64,000 nt of DNA from Poriferisodalis sp965231925 (GCA_965231925.1 OZ246894.1:1736001-1800000); one strand, 5' to 3'. Counted from the first letter of the stretch, positions 43,262 to 52,452 are shown. Made by a program: numbers and translations. Notes: generated by a model from the sequence alone, not told the origin.

Positions 43262-44539
43262 ATGGCTGCAGCAACTGACGAGCCCACGCCGGGTTTGGGG
43301 TCGGTCATGGGCGAGCCCACGACGGGTTTGAGGTCGGTCATGGGCGAGCCCACGACGGGTTTGAGGTCGGTCATGGGTGAACCCACGACCGATGGCCGCT
43401 TCGGCGAGTTTGGCGGCCGATTTGTGCCCGAGACGTTGGTCGCTGCCTGCGAGGAGCTGGAGGCGGCGTTTCGCGAGGCCTGGGCTGATGCGGCGTTCGT
43501 GGCCGAATTCGAGACCACGCTGCGCGATTACGGCGGACGACCCTCGCCATTGACCGAGTGCCGCAACCTGTCGCGCCAGCTCGGTGTGCGCCTGCTGGCC
43601 AAGCGGGAAGACCTCAACCACACCGGCTCGCACAAGATCAACAACGTCATCGGGCAGGCGTTGCTCGCTCAGCGCATGGGCAAGACGCGGCTGGTAGCCG
43701 AGACGGGTGCCGGTCAGCACGGCGTCGCGACGGCGACGGCGGCGGCATTGCTGGGGATGGAGTGCAAGGTGTACATGGGGGCCGTCGACGTCGACCGTCA
43801 GGCCCTGAACGTGTTCCGCATGCAGTTGCTCGGATCCGAGGTGGAGTCGGTTCAATCTGGCAGCCGCACCCTCAAGGACGCCGTCAACGAGGCGTTGCGC
43901 GATTGGGTGGCCACCGTCGAGCACACGCATTACTGCCTGGGCTCGGTGATGGGACCCCACCCCTACCCGTGGATGGTGCGCACCTTCCATCACATCCTCG
44001 GCGACGAGGCCGCTGCGCAGTGCAAAGACCTGACCGGCGGCGACCCTGACGTGGTGGTCGCGTGCGTGGGCGGGGGCAGCAACGCCGCTGGGATCTTCTC
44101 GGGCTTCGCCGACGGCGACGCCCGGCTCGTCGGCGTCGAGCCCGCCGGCGGTGCCGCTGTCGGGCGCGGTGTGCCTGGCGTGGTGCACGGCATGACCAGC
44201 TACCTCATGCAGGATGAGGTGGGCCAGGTGATGGAGGCAGAGTCCATCTCGGCAGGCCTGGACTATCCCGGTGTCGGACCTGAGCACGCGTACCTCGCGG
44301 CCATCGGCCGGGCCGAGTATCCGAGCGTGACCGACGACGAGGTGGTCGAAGCGTTCACGCTGATGAGCCGGGCTGAAGGCATCATCCCGGCGCTGGAGTG
44401 CGCGCACGCCCTCGCTTGGATCGTGCGTGCAGCGCCGCAGATGCAGGGTCAGACCGTGCTCATGAACCTCTCGGGCCGTGGTGACAAGGACGTCGACCAG
44501 ATGATGGACGTGCTCGGCATGCAGGGAACCGTCTCGTGA
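43262..44539 (+). CDS. trpB: Tryptophan synthase beta subunit TrpB
   Basis: PLP enzyme joining indole and serine. 425 aa as given. GRFGEFGGRFVPETL, LLAKREDLNHTGSHKINNV with the PLP-Lys, AETGAGQHGVATATAAALL, and GGGSNAAGIF are intact. Oddity: the first 40 residues are three near-identical 11-mers (EPTTGLRSVMG) encoded by 33-bp DNA repeats; each repeat contains an in-frame ATG preceded by GAGG. The normal protein probably starts near ATG 43373, so several start sites may be used. Stop overlaps trpA start (GTGA). Confidence 0.94.
   Translation: MAAATDEPTPGLGSVMGEPTTGLRSVMGEPTTGLRSVMGEPTTDGRFGEFGGRFVPETLVAACEELEAAFREAWADAAFVAEFETTLRDYGGRPSPLTECRNLSRQLGVRLLAKREDLNHTGSHKINNVIGQALLAQRMGKTRLVAETGAGQHGVATATAAALLGMECKVYMGAVDVDRQALNVFRMQLLGSEVESVQSGSRTLKDAVNEALRDWVATVEHTHYCLGSVMGPHPYPWMVRTFHHILGDEAAAQCKDLTGGDPDVVVACVGGGSNAAGIFSGFADGDARLVGVEPAGGAAVGRGVPGVVHGMTSYLMQDEVGQVMEAESISAGLDYPGVGPEHAYLAAIGRAEYPSVTDDEVVEAFTLMSRAEGIIPALECAHALAWIVRAAPQMQGQTVLMNLSGRGDKDVDQMMDVLGMQGTVS
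43280..43390. repeat. 33-bp tandem repeat over the trpB start
   Basis: Three full units at 43280, 43313 and 43346 plus a partial unit from 43379. Each contains GAGGTCGGTCATGG (first copy GGGG), so a Shine-Dalgarno-like word and an ATG (43307, 43340, 43373) are repeated in frame. GGGC/GCCC arms around GA give a small hairpin at each junction. Confidence 0.9.
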
Positions 44540-45342
44540 CCGGGGCAGCCGGCAGCTCGCAGGCCCCATCATTCGGCGCTCTCGAGACATGGCTGCGGGC
44601 TCGGCGCGACAGCGGCGCGAAGCTGCTCATTCCCTACGTCACGGGCGGCTACAAAGGCTGGCAGCGTGCCGTCGAAGCGGCCACGGCCGCCGGCGCCGAC
44701 GCCATCGAGATCGGCATTCCCTTCTCGGACCCGGTGATCGACGGACCGGTCATCCAGCAAGCCTCCACCGCAGCGCTGGACGAAGGCGCAACGCCGGCAT
44801 CGGTGCTGGAAGAGGCGCGAGAACTCGACACCGGCATACCTCACGCAGTGATGACCTACTACAACATCTGCCACCACCAGGGCCACGAGCGGTTCGCCGC
44901 CGCGCTGGTCGAGGCGGGGGTGTCGGGGGCGATCCTGCCCGACCTGCCGTACATCGAGGCTGGGCCGTGGCTCGACGATGCCGCCGAGGCCGGCATCGAG
45001 GCGATTCTGCTGGCAGCACCCACCACGCCCGAGCACCGGCTTGGCGAATTGTGCGGCGCGTCCCGGGGGTTCGTCTATGCAGTCGGCCTGCTCGGCGTGA
45101 CCGGCGAGCGCGCATCGCTCGCCCGCACGGCCACCGAGATCGCCGCACGCTGCCTGGCCGTCACCGATCGGCCGGTGCTCACCGGCGTCGGCATCGGCTC
45201 GCCGTCTCAAGCCGTTGAGGCCTGCGAGGTGTCCGATGGCGCGATCATCGGTTCCACCGTCGTCCGGACGCTGATGTCCGACGGCCCCGAGGCGGTGGGC
45301 GAGCTCGTGGCCTCGTACCGGACGGCGCTCGATCGCGGCTGA
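44536..45342 (+). CDS. trpA: Tryptophan synthase alpha subunit TrpA
   Basis: Cleaves indole-3-glycerol phosphate to indole for TrpB. 268 aa. LIPYVTGGYKGWQ, catalytic Glu/Asp segment DAIEIGIPFSDPVIDGPVIQ, AILPDLPYIEAG, YAVGLLGVTG, and phosphate loop GVGIGSPSQA. GTG 44536 overlaps the trpB stop. trpC and trpD are not in the window. Confidence 0.95.
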   Translation: MTGAAGSSQAPSFGALETWLRARRDSGAKLLIPYVTGGYKGWQRAVEAATAAGADAIEIGIPFSDPVIDGPVIQQASTAALDEGATPASVLEEARELDTGIPHAVMTYYNICHHQGHERFAAALVEAGVSGAILPDLPYIEAGPWLDDAAEAGIEAILLAAPTTPEHRLGELCGASRGFVYAVGLLGVTGERASLARTATEIAARCLAVTDRPVLTGVGIGSPSQAVEACEVSDGAIIGSTVVRTLMSDGPEAVGELVASYRTALDRG

Positions 45343-45345
45343 GCG

Positions 45346-45759
45346 GTGAGGGCGGTCGAACCTGACGCTGTTTCGCCGGCACCTTGCGGTGACGCGCCGA
45401 CGGATTCGTCCGAGTTCGATCCCGACTGCGAACTGTGCGAGGCGGCACGCTTCACGCACTGGTACTTCGAGGATGAGCTCTGCTGGGTCGCCGACTGCGA
45501 GGTGTGCGCAACGCCGATGGTTGTCTGGAAGCGGCACGGAACCGAACCGCCCGCCCCGGAGTTGGATGCGATGCTGGCCCGCTTGATCGATGCAGGCGAG
45601 CAGCGTTTCGGACCCAACGGCGGAAGGGTGGACCAGGTGATGCGCCAGATACCCGACCATTTCCACGCCCACTACCGCGACGCCGACTGGATGTCGCGCC
45701 GCTGGAACGAGCCGCCGAGCCGCTACACCGGCGTCGGCACCGACCGGGTGACCCGATGA
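45346..45759 (+). CDS. Cys-rich HIT-like hypothetical protein
   Basis: 137 aa, not a named family to me. CELCEAARFTHWYFEDELCW and ADCEVCATPMVVWKRHG resemble the start of HIT proteins (zinc CxxC, YEDE, then a Pro-Met-Val-Val strand and KxH), and IPDHFHAHYRDADW near the end could be a reduced His-x-His motif. If so it would be a nucleotide-binding protein with altered chemistry; the classic HxHxHxx is not complete. GTG 45346 is three bases after trpA, and its stop overlaps the cytochrome start (ATGA), tying it to the trp operon. Confidence 0.7.
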   Translation: MRAVEPDAVSPAPCGDAPTDSSEFDPDCELCEAARFTHWYFEDELCWVADCEVCATPMVVWKRHGTEPPAPELDAMLARLIDAGEQRFGPNGGRVDQVMRQIPDHFHAHYRDADWMSRRWNEPPSRYTGVGTDRVTR

Positions 45760-46232
45760 ACTTCCCGCATCGCTCCACTCCGACAGATCTTGCGCAGGCC
45801 TCACAAATCCCCCGAGACTCTCGTCGCTGCGGGCCACCTGGGAACATTGCCAACCCACGACTCGTGGGCTCGGTGGCGCAGTTCTTCGCCGCAGCGGGCA
45901 TCGTGCTCGTCCTCGCCGCCGGGCTCGCTGCCTGCGGTTCTGCTGACGCAACAGAGGCCGATCTCGACCGGCTGGAGCTGGCGTTCGCTAGCGCCGATGT
46001 TGCGCTCGGAAGCGAAGTCTTCGGCGATAGCTGCTCGGTGTGCCACGGCAGCGACGGCAGTGGCGGCGTCGGCGCAGCGCTCGGCGGCGTCGACGAGCGT
46101 CTCAGTGTTCGGAGCCATCTGTCGGTCGTGTGGACGGGCCGAGGCTCGATGCCGCCATTCGGCGGCATCCTCAACGACGCCGAGATCGCCGCCGTAGTCG
46201 CCTATCAGCGGAGCACATTCGGAGACGAGTGA
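45756..46232 (+). CDS. Membrane-anchored c-type cytochrome lipoprotein
   Basis: 158 aa. Hydrophobic segment AAGIVLVLAAGLAACG ends in a lipobox Cys, then the haem motif CSVCHG (CxxCH) near residue 94 and the axial Met in GRGSMPPFGG. A single-haem cytochrome domain exported and lipid-anchored; electron partner unknown. The N-terminus is about 40 residues longer than a plain lipoprotein signal. Coupled to the preceding gene by ATGA. Confidence 0.88.
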   Translation: MNFPHRSTPTDLAQASQIPRDSRRCGPPGNIANPRLVGSVAQFFAAAGIVLVLAAGLAACGSADATEADLDRLELAFASADVALGSEVFGDSCSVCHGSDGSGGVGAALGGVDERLSVRSHLSVVWTGRGSMPPFGGILNDAEIAAVVAYQRSTFGDE

Positions 46233-46319
46233 GCATCGGTTCGCCCGCCATCTGCCGCGGCCCGATGAGCTCAACCGGCGTCCGGCCCCTCGATGCTGCC
46301 GGGCGGTAGCTTCGCCCCC

Positions 46320-46790
46320 GTGAGCGACCCAGCACCTGAAGCGCCGAGCGACACTGGTTTACCTCGACCCGACGAGCTGCTGCCGCACCGGGCGCCGTTC
46401 CTGCTCGTCGATGAGATCGTGGATCTTGAGCCAGGCGAGCACTGCGTCGCGCTGTGGCACCTCAGCGGCGACGAGAATTTCTTTGCTGGTCACTTCCCGG
46501 GCCGACCGACGCTGCCCGGAGTCCTCATGGTTGAAGCGATTGCGCAAACAGCCGGTCTCGCGGCGGCTTCGGCATCGTCGCTGGAAGGCAAGCTGGCGCT
46601 CTTCGGCGGTATCGACAAGGCCCGTTTCCGACGTCAGGTCGCCCCGGGCGACACGCTGCGCCTCGAGGCCACGATCCACCGGTTGTCGCCTCGGGCAGGG
46701 CGGGCATCGGGTACGGCGAGCGTCGACGGCCAGGTGGCCTGCGAAGCCTCGATGATCTTTCTCATGACCGACGCAGACGCCTTGGACTGA
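46320..46790 (+). CDS. FabZ-like 3-hydroxyacyl-ACP dehydratase
   Basis: 156 aa hotdog protein. LLPHRAPFLLVDEIVDLEPG and GHFPGRPTLPGVLMVEAIAQ contain the catalytic His and Glu; FGGIDKARFRRQVAPGDTL is also typical. Dehydrates 3-hydroxyacyl-ACP in type II fatty acid synthesis, or a FabZ-like paralogue. GTG 46320. Converges on the antitoxin-like gene at 46848. Confidence 0.9.
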   Translation: MSDPAPEAPSDTGLPRPDELLPHRAPFLLVDEIVDLEPGEHCVALWHLSGDENFFAGHFPGRPTLPGVLMVEAIAQTAGLAAASASSLEGKLALFGGIDKARFRRQVAPGDTLRLEATIHRLSPRAGRASGTASVDGQVACEASMIFLMTDADALD

Positions 46791-46847
46791 GCTGATTCAG
46801 AGGCGCAGCTAGCGCTGCCAACAGCCCGCCTCGCGTAGGAATCTGAC

Positions 46848-47108
46848 TCAGCGCTGGGCTTGTCCGGCTTCAACGATGGCGGTCACGGTCTTGCGCCCGA
46901 GTCCCGACACTTCCGCAAGCTGACGCAGCGAGACGCCGGACCGGTGCGCTACCCGGATCATGTCGTCCCGTATCTCGGCTTCCTTGTGCGCCCGCTCGGC
47001 GCTGAGGCCCACCACCGCCAACGCAGCCGCGATCTCGCCATCGAGCTCTCCGCGGTACTTGTTCATCGCATTCCGCGCGGCCGACACTTCGGCTTCGGTG
47101 TAGCTCAT
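46848..47108 (-). CDS. Small helix-turn-helix protein (antitoxin/regulator-like)
   Basis: 86 aa. A helical start (MSYTEAEVSAARNAMNKYRG) and a C-terminal HTH DDMIRVAHRSGVSLRQLAEV followed by SGLGRKTVTAIVEAG. Likely DNA-binding. Its position downstream of the DUF433/PIN pair suggests a regulator of that module, but it could be independent. Confidence 0.65.
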   Translation of the reverse strand: MSYTEAEVSAARNAMNKYRGELDGEIAAALAVVGLSAERAHKEAEIRDDMIRVAHRSGVSLRQLAEVSGLGRKTVTAIVEAGQAQR

Positions 47109-47151
47109 TGTTGACCCCGCAACCCCGTGGCGAGCTTGTCCCGAATCGACA

Positions 47152-47595
47152 TCAATCTCTCACCGATGCCGGGTCCGGCCGGTCCTCACGCAGTGTGCCG
47201 CGCCGAGCCTGCAGCCAGACGCGCGGGGCGTAGCCGAGCCCGTTGAGCTTCTGCTCCCATAGTGGTATCCGTCTCGCCATTGTCGACACGTGATTGGCGA
47301 GGCCAGCCAGTTCGTACGTGAAGATGATGACTTCGACTCCGACCTGCTGGATGGATTGTGTGCGCTGCCTTCGGGATCGGAAGTCGTTGTCGCAGGTAAC
47401 CAACACGTAGCTGTTCTCCGCGCACCAGACGGCAATGTCGTAGTCATCGGCATTGGAATGGCCGCCGTGCGTCCGGCTGAGGGCATCCACTTCGGAAACG
47501 TGAATCACATTGTCGATGCCCGCAGCTGCCCGCGGAGAGATGTTCGCGTCGAGGCAGAAGCGGATGTCACGCGGTGTGTCGAGCGAACTCCGCAC
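47152..47595 (-). CDS. DUF5615 PIN-like toxin
   Basis: 147 aa. PIN/Mut7-C-type acidic residues in RFCLDANISPRAAAG, HGGHSNADDYDIAVWCAEN, and LVTCDNDFRSRR, which form the metal site of VapC-like RNases. Its start lies 29 bp inside the DUF433 gene, the standard antitoxin-toxin order. RNase activity is inferred. Confidence 0.8.
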   Translation of the reverse strand: MRSSLDTPRDIRFCLDANISPRAAAGIDNVIHVSEVDALSRTHGGHSNADDYDIAVWCAENSYVLVTCDNDFRSRRQRTQSIQQVGVEVIIFTYELAGLANHVSTMARRIPLWEQKLNGLGYAPRVWLQARRGTLREDRPDPASVRD

Positions 47596-48232
47596 AAGCC
47601 TTTACTCGGGTCACGCTGAGGTTGAACCCCCGTGCGACCTCTTCGGGGGGATCTTCAGCGAGGCTCGCGACGATGGACCTGACGGGGATCCTGGTGCCCG
47701 CCACCACCGGAGCGCCGAAGCAGATGCGTGGGTTGATCTCGATCCATTCAGCGATATCCCACAAGGCAGCGCGTTCGTCGACGAACTGGATCTCCTCGGC
47801 GAACGTCTTGATGGCTGAGGTGATGGCCCGCTGTCCCTTGCGGTTTCCGACGATCTCCTCCGCGTGCCCTTGAAATTCAATCCAGACGCTGTGCCCGTCG
47901 GTGTAGAAGGACTCGTGAGCTAGCGGGTGCTGAATGTCTGGAAACCGCTCACGCATGCCGTCGAGCACCCGACGGACCCTCTGGAGCGAAGCGCCGCGGT
48001 CGCGAAAGCGGCACACCATTTCCAAGCCGATCAGATCGAGAAATCCAATCGTCGCCGAGGTGTTCTTGTCCTGCGTCGGCGGCTTGACGACCGTCATCCA
48101 GCGACGAATCTGGGCACGCGAGACATCTCGCTTTCGCTCCACAATCTGTGCCGCCTGGGGAAATGAGTAAATGCCTGCCCCCATAGCAGCGCCAGTCGCT
48201 ACCTCACCGTCAGCATGCTTCTTCGCTGCCAC
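47567..48232 (-). CDS. DUF433-domain antitoxin with MerR-like N-terminus
   Basis: 221 aa. N-terminal winged-HTH-like part (YSFPQAAQIVERKRDVSRAQ, IRRWMTVVKPP), a helical middle, and C-terminal DUF433 (NPRICFGAPVVAGTRIPVRS, SLAEDPPEEVARGF). DUF433 proteins pair with DUF5615 toxins. Overlaps the toxin gene. Lies between the helicase and the small HTH gene, within the defence region. Confidence 0.82.
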   Translation of the reverse strand: MAAKKHADGEVATGAAMGAGIYSFPQAAQIVERKRDVSRAQIRRWMTVVKPPTQDKNTSATIGFLDLIGLEMVCRFRDRGASLQRVRRVLDGMRERFPDIQHPLAHESFYTDGHSVWIEFQGHAEEIVGNRKGQRAITSAIKTFAEEIQFVDERAALWDIAEWIEINPRICFGAPVVAGTRIPVRSIVASLAEDPPEEVARGFNLSVTRVKACAEFARHTA

Positions 48233-48338
48233 CTCACCTCCGCGGGGTTCCAGTCATCAGCCTAAGCGTGCCCTGCCACACACCCGTTGATGCACGGTTC
48301 AGGGCTTGGAAATTCCTACAGATGAAGGTCGTCTCGCC

Positions 48339-51300
48339 TCAGATGAGGGCGAGCCAGGTGACGCAGTAGACGTCGCCGGGGGTGATCTCGGGGAGCGGTT
48401 CGGGAGGCACGTAGCGATGCAACCCGAGGTCGCGGATGACCCGGACTATCTGCTCGGCCTGCTCGGCAGGCTCGGGTGAGCTAGCGAGCGCGCTCTGGAA
48501 GGTTCGGATCGTGCGCTCGGGGTAGGGCGCCCTAATCGTGTCGATCGCCCGGTCGATCTCGTCCTGGGTCATGCCTGCGGGCGGGTGGTCACGCACGACA
48601 TCGGCTGCCCGGAGGAGGCGCGGCGGAATGCGCGGCTCCAGGTTGGCCTTGTCGGACATGAAGTTCCACTTCTCGACGATGTCGGCCCGAGCCCGTTCCC
48701 ATGCGTCGAACGCACCACTGGCATCGGCATCCTCCAATACGCGGGGCGTCTGGAACGAGGCATGCGGTCGGGCAAGGTCGAGGCACGCCAACGTCTCGTC
48801 GACCACACCGGTGGTCCCCGGTTCGTCCCGACTGACGAATCGGAAGACGGGCGAGGGATGGTCGCCCACGCGCGCGCAGAAGACGTACCCAGGTTCGTCT
48901 TCGCCTGCGTCGGCTGCCATGCCGGAGCCTGAGCCCCACGGCAGTGATGTGATTTGCTCTGCCAAGCCCGTGTCTTCCAGCGCTTGGCGCAGCTCTTGAC
49001 GAAACTCCTCGCCAGACAGAGCGCCCTTCGCAGTTCCGCCTCGCTCGAAGAGCGATGCGTCTTGACTGCGGATTCGCTCGATTTCCTCACGAGTCTCGGT
49101 GAAGTTGATATCCACATGAGCGCCTTGATCGGGCAGGATCTCGCCAACGCCGATACTTGCGGCAGCCTGGGCGATCTTGAGGTGCAGCCGTTCCTCGAGA
49201 CCGAGCAGATCGTCCAGTCGGCTGTCGGGAAAGACGCAACGCAGGAACACTTCAGCGTGTCGCGACCCGATCCGGTCGATGCGACCGTGGCGCTGCACGA
49301 GTCGCATCGGATTCCACGGCAGGTCGTAGTTGATGATGTGGCGAGCTTGCTGAAGGTTGACGCCTTCGGCCAGCACATCTGTCGCCACGACGATGTCGTA
49401 CAAATCCGTGTTCTTGCCATCGGGCGCATCAGTCGTCCGAGGCGCGAATCCCCACAGCACCGATTCCTTGTCGGCAGCACCTGAGCCGCCGGCCACTGAG
49501 GCAATGCGCCCCCGGTACGCGGCCAGACGGTCGTCGCTGTGCGAGACGGCTTCGAGGTGCTCAACGATCCAGTCGACGGTGTCGGCGTAGTAGCTGAATA
49601 TGAGCACCTTGCGTCGATCCCTGACGTCCTCTGTGCCGATGCCGTCGGTTTCTGCGCCGGCAGCAATGTCAGCCAGCTCATCAACGAGAACCACCAGGTT
49701 CGGATCGTCGGCTCGGGTCACTGTCCTCGCATCAGCCTCGAATGCTCTCAGCAGATCCCGATCGCGGGCCACGTCGTCTCGCATCCGCTCCACGTCGTAC
49801 ATGGCGGCATCATCGGTGATCCCGACGAGATGGTCCAGAAATGCATCGCGCTGTTTGTCGTCGAGGTCGTCACTGTCGGCGGCGATCCAGTCCGCCAGCG
49901 CATCCCCGGCGCCCACACGGCCTTGCGACAGCAGCGACAGGAATGCATCGTGGCTCTTCGCCATCCGATCGCAAGTCTCGGCGAATGCGAACGGCGACGA
50001 CTCGAAGCGTTTGAGCAGGCCCGAGCGCAGCAGACCGGCGAGCTGAATCTCGTAAGCGTCGACATTGTCATCGAGTCGATAGCGAGACGACACGTAGCGA
50101 GCGAGCGTCAGCACCTCGGGGGACTCGAGTTCTGCGTCTGGATCCAATGCCGCAGCAAACCGGTCGAAGAATCCGGGCAGCACGGCGTCCAGCTCGTAGC
50201 TGACCTTGCGCACCCGCGGTGTCGGGAAGATGATCTGAGTCTCGACGCCGCCGATCCGCACCGTGTCGTTGGGGTAGAAGCGCTTCACGAATGATCGGGT
50301 TCGCCGCACGGCGACGGCATCGAGCACATCGAACAGGTGCTCGGGCGTGAGGTCATCGGGGTTCATCGCGACTGCGTGTGCGAAGTGGTCGCGCAGCGAG
50401 CGAATGCCTGCGTCGGCGAATGCTGCGTCGTTGCGCAGGAAGTAGCCGAGCAGGTGGTACAGGTCCCACAGGCTGTTGTTGACCGGCGTCGCTGTCAGCA
50501 TCACCAACTGCTTGGGCGGTGATCCCGCCAGCAGTTGGCGTAGGGCGTGTGCTCGCTGAGTCGCCGGGTTCCTGAGGTTGTGCGCCTCGTCGATGACCAC
50601 CATGGCGTAGTCATTGATGCTTGTCGCCTGGAGCTTGGTTGTCAAAGCATGGTCCGGGTTAAGCCGAATGTCGGCCATGACGTCTTCGTAGGACACCAGC
50701 TCCATCGGCAGGTTGTGCTCGAACTGGAACGCCCGCCACGGACCGTCACGCAACGTGGCTGGCGTGATGACCAGCACACGCTGCCGTCGGTCCAGAGCAG
50801 CTTCCCGGATGAGCTCGCCTGCGAGGAATGTCTTGCCGAGGCCGACCTCATCTGCGATGAGCACTCCATAGCGCTCGTCGAGGATGCGGCGTGCGCGCCA
50901 CAGCCCGTCCGTCTGGAATGCGGTGAGATGGATCTGGGGAGCGCCTTCTGCCTCGGCTTCGGCCTGCAGTTCGTCGCCGTAGCGCTCCCACAGCATCCGC
51001 AGGTAGATGAGCTGCGGCGAATGCGGCTCGAAACGGGCTTCGAACAGCGCAGCGAGATCGTACGGGACTGCCTCATCCCATAGCTCCTCGAACCACTCCT
51101 GGACTTGGGATACCACATGCGGCGCGTAGTTGCCGAGATTCAGCTCCAGATTCGTCGCAAGCCCGGCGTAGGTGAAGTTGGACGAGCCCGCGACGACACC
51201 GTGGGAGCGGTCTCCGACTACAAAGGCTTTGCCGTGCAGGAACCGACCCTCGAGGCGGCGCACATCGACGCTGGCCGTTCGCAGCCAATCCACCAGACGG

Positions 51301-51677
51301 CGGGCGGAAGCATCAGTTTCCAAGGTGAAGCCCAGATGGTCGCGTTCGAAGCGAAGATTCTGCTCCTGGTCGTCGAGAGAGCGCCGCATCCGCGCACGTA
51401 ATGCTCTTTGAGCCTGCACCGGTTCCGCCCGGAGCGCCCGTCGCCGATTCTCGGGCGGCTCGGGTTCAGCCCCCAGCAGCAACCGCACCCCGGTGGCTTG
51501 GTCGAGCGCGTCAGCCAGCAGGGAGTACCCGCCGACGTTGAAGTAGGCCGTCGCGATGTCCACCGATGCGCCGTCCACGAAGCCTGTCGCAGCGTGGGTG
51601 ATGAAGCCGCTCAGCGCTCCTGCAACGGTCTGACCGTCACGATTGACCGCCAGTTCCGGCTTCTCAACGACTGTCAC
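48339..51677 (-). CDS. PLD-domain SNF2-type helicase (defence-associated)
   Basis: 1112 aa. Phospholipase-D-like N-terminus with HGKAFVVGDRSHGVVAGSSN (about residue 147), then SNF2 helicase: DEVGLGKTFLAGEL (about 275), VVIDEAHNLRNP (about 360), MLTATPVNNSLWDL, and helicase C-terminal YDLPWNPMRLVQRHGRIDRI. GTG 51677 has AGGAGG (51682-51687 on the opposite strand) four bases upstream and overlaps the preceding stop. This kind of helicase pairs with large adenine methyltransferases in DISARM/Pgl-like systems. It looks intact although the partner methyltransferase is broken. Confidence 0.9.
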   Translation of the reverse strand: MTVVEKPELAVNRDGQTVAGALSGFITHAATGFVDGASVDIATAYFNVGGYSLLADALDQATGVRLLLGAEPEPPENRRRALRAEPVQAQRALRARMRRSLDDQEQNLRFERDHLGFTLETDASARRLVDWLRTASVDVRRLEGRFLHGKAFVVGDRSHGVVAGSSNFTYAGLATNLELNLGNYAPHVVSQVQEWFEELWDEAVPYDLAALFEARFEPHSPQLIYLRMLWERYGDELQAEAEAEGAPQIHLTAFQTDGLWRARRILDERYGVLIADEVGLGKTFLAGELIREAALDRRQRVLVITPATLRDGPWRAFQFEHNLPMELVSYEDVMADIRLNPDHALTTKLQATSINDYAMVVIDEAHNLRNPATQRAHALRQLLAGSPPKQLVMLTATPVNNSLWDLYHLLGYFLRNDAAFADAGIRSLRDHFAHAVAMNPDDLTPEHLFDVLDAVAVRRTRSFVKRFYPNDTVRIGGVETQIIFPTPRVRKVSYELDAVLPGFFDRFAAALDPDAELESPEVLTLARYVSSRYRLDDNVDAYEIQLAGLLRSGLLKRFESSPFAFAETCDRMAKSHDAFLSLLSQGRVGAGDALADWIAADSDDLDDKQRDAFLDHLVGITDDAAMYDVERMRDDVARDRDLLRAFEADARTVTRADDPNLVVLVDELADIAAGAETDGIGTEDVRDRRKVLIFSYYADTVDWIVEHLEAVSHSDDRLAAYRGRIASVAGGSGAADKESVLWGFAPRTTDAPDGKNTDLYDIVVATDVLAEGVNLQQARHIINYDLPWNPMRLVQRHGRIDRIGSRHAEVFLRCVFPDSRLDDLLGLEERLHLKIAQAAASIGVGEILPDQGAHVDINFTETREEIERIRSQDASLFERGGTAKGALSGEEFRQELRQALEDTGLAEQITSLPWGSGSGMAADAGEDEPGYVFCARVGDHPSPVFRFVSRDEPGTTGVVDETLACLDLARPHASFQTPRVLEDADASGAFDAWERARADIVEKWNFMSDKANLEPRIPPRLLRAADVVRDHPPAGMTQDEIDRAIDTIRAPYPERTIRTFQSALASSPEPAEQAEQIVRVIRDLGLHRYVPPEPLPEITPGDVYCVTWLALI

Positions 51678-52452
51678 GCAGCCTCCTGAAGTGCGCCAGA
51701 ACTGCCGCGTGGCGCTCGGTGTAGTCGACCGTCTCACTGAACGTTTCGTAGATGACCGCCAAATCGTCGTCATCAAGCCCGTACAGCAGCGCCACGCACG
51801 CGTCGAGTTCGTGAATCAGGTCCTGTTTGATCGCCTCATTGTTCGCCGACCCGACGGGCACTCCGACTTCGGCGGCCCACGAAGCGAAGCGCTCATCCAC
51901 CGCCGCCAACCGGCCAGAGATCTCGACCACTCGGTCGCGGATGGAGTCGCCTTCACCGGGATCGGGAATGGATAACAAGCCCAATTGTTCGAATGTCAAG
52001 TGCAATTCGACGGTGCGGCGCGCCTGCCAGTCGCAGGGCACAGACGACAAGACGCCGAGGAGAAAGGCTTCGTCCGTCGGCGCGCCTGCAACCCTCAGTA
52101 GATATGGCGCTTGATGCACTATGACGCGCTCACCGGGGATTAGTGCTGCGATGAGAGACCGAGTATCTGTCGCCCGGGCTACGTCTCGAAACGCGATTCG
52201 TGCGTGCAGACAAGGCAGCGTGTCGGGATCGTCAGTGATGGAGTCATCCTGTTTGGCGAAGGCGGAGGTGGATTTCGATCGCTGTGCCAGGCGCTTTTGC
52301 TGCAGATGGTCGACCATCGCTGCGGGGTCGGCGCTGTCGTAGTAAACGCCCGTGTCCGGCTGCCACAGGTTGAACGACGAGCCCTTGTATACGGGCCACA
52401 CTTCGCTCATCTCACTGCTCGTGGCTTCGTGCGGCGGTCGCGCCGTCGTCAT
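51664..52452 (-). CDS. Target-recognition-like C-terminal part of the defence methyltransferase, separate ORF
   Basis: 262 aa. VWPVYKGSSFNLWQPDTGVY, then IAFRDVARATDTRSLIAALI, and DRVVEISGRLAAVDERFASW resemble the specificity/C-terminal domain of Eco57I-type methyltransferases, which normally is fused to the methylase. Here it starts at ATG 52452, 41 nt before the methylase frame ends at 52412 and in another frame. Either it is a separate specificity subunit translated by coupling, or the end product of frameshift decay. Overlaps the helicase start by 14 nt. Confidence 0.75.
   Translation of the reverse strand: MTTARPPHEATSSEMSEVWPVYKGSSFNLWQPDTGVYYDSADPAAMVDHLQQKRLAQRSKSTSAFAKQDDSITDDPDTLPCLHARIAFRDVARATDTRSLIAALIPGERVIVHQAPYLLRVAGAPTDEAFLLGVLSSVPCDWQARRTVELHLTFEQLGLLSIPDPGEGDSIRDRVVEISGRLAAVDERFASWAAEVGVPVGSANNEAIKQDLIHELDACVALLYGLDDDDLAVIYETFSETVDYTERHAAVLAHFRRLRDSR

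Noticed and set aside
43100..44590. Long minus-strand frame across trpB
   Set aside because: Antisense of a confident gene, with His/Arg/Val-rich shadow composition.
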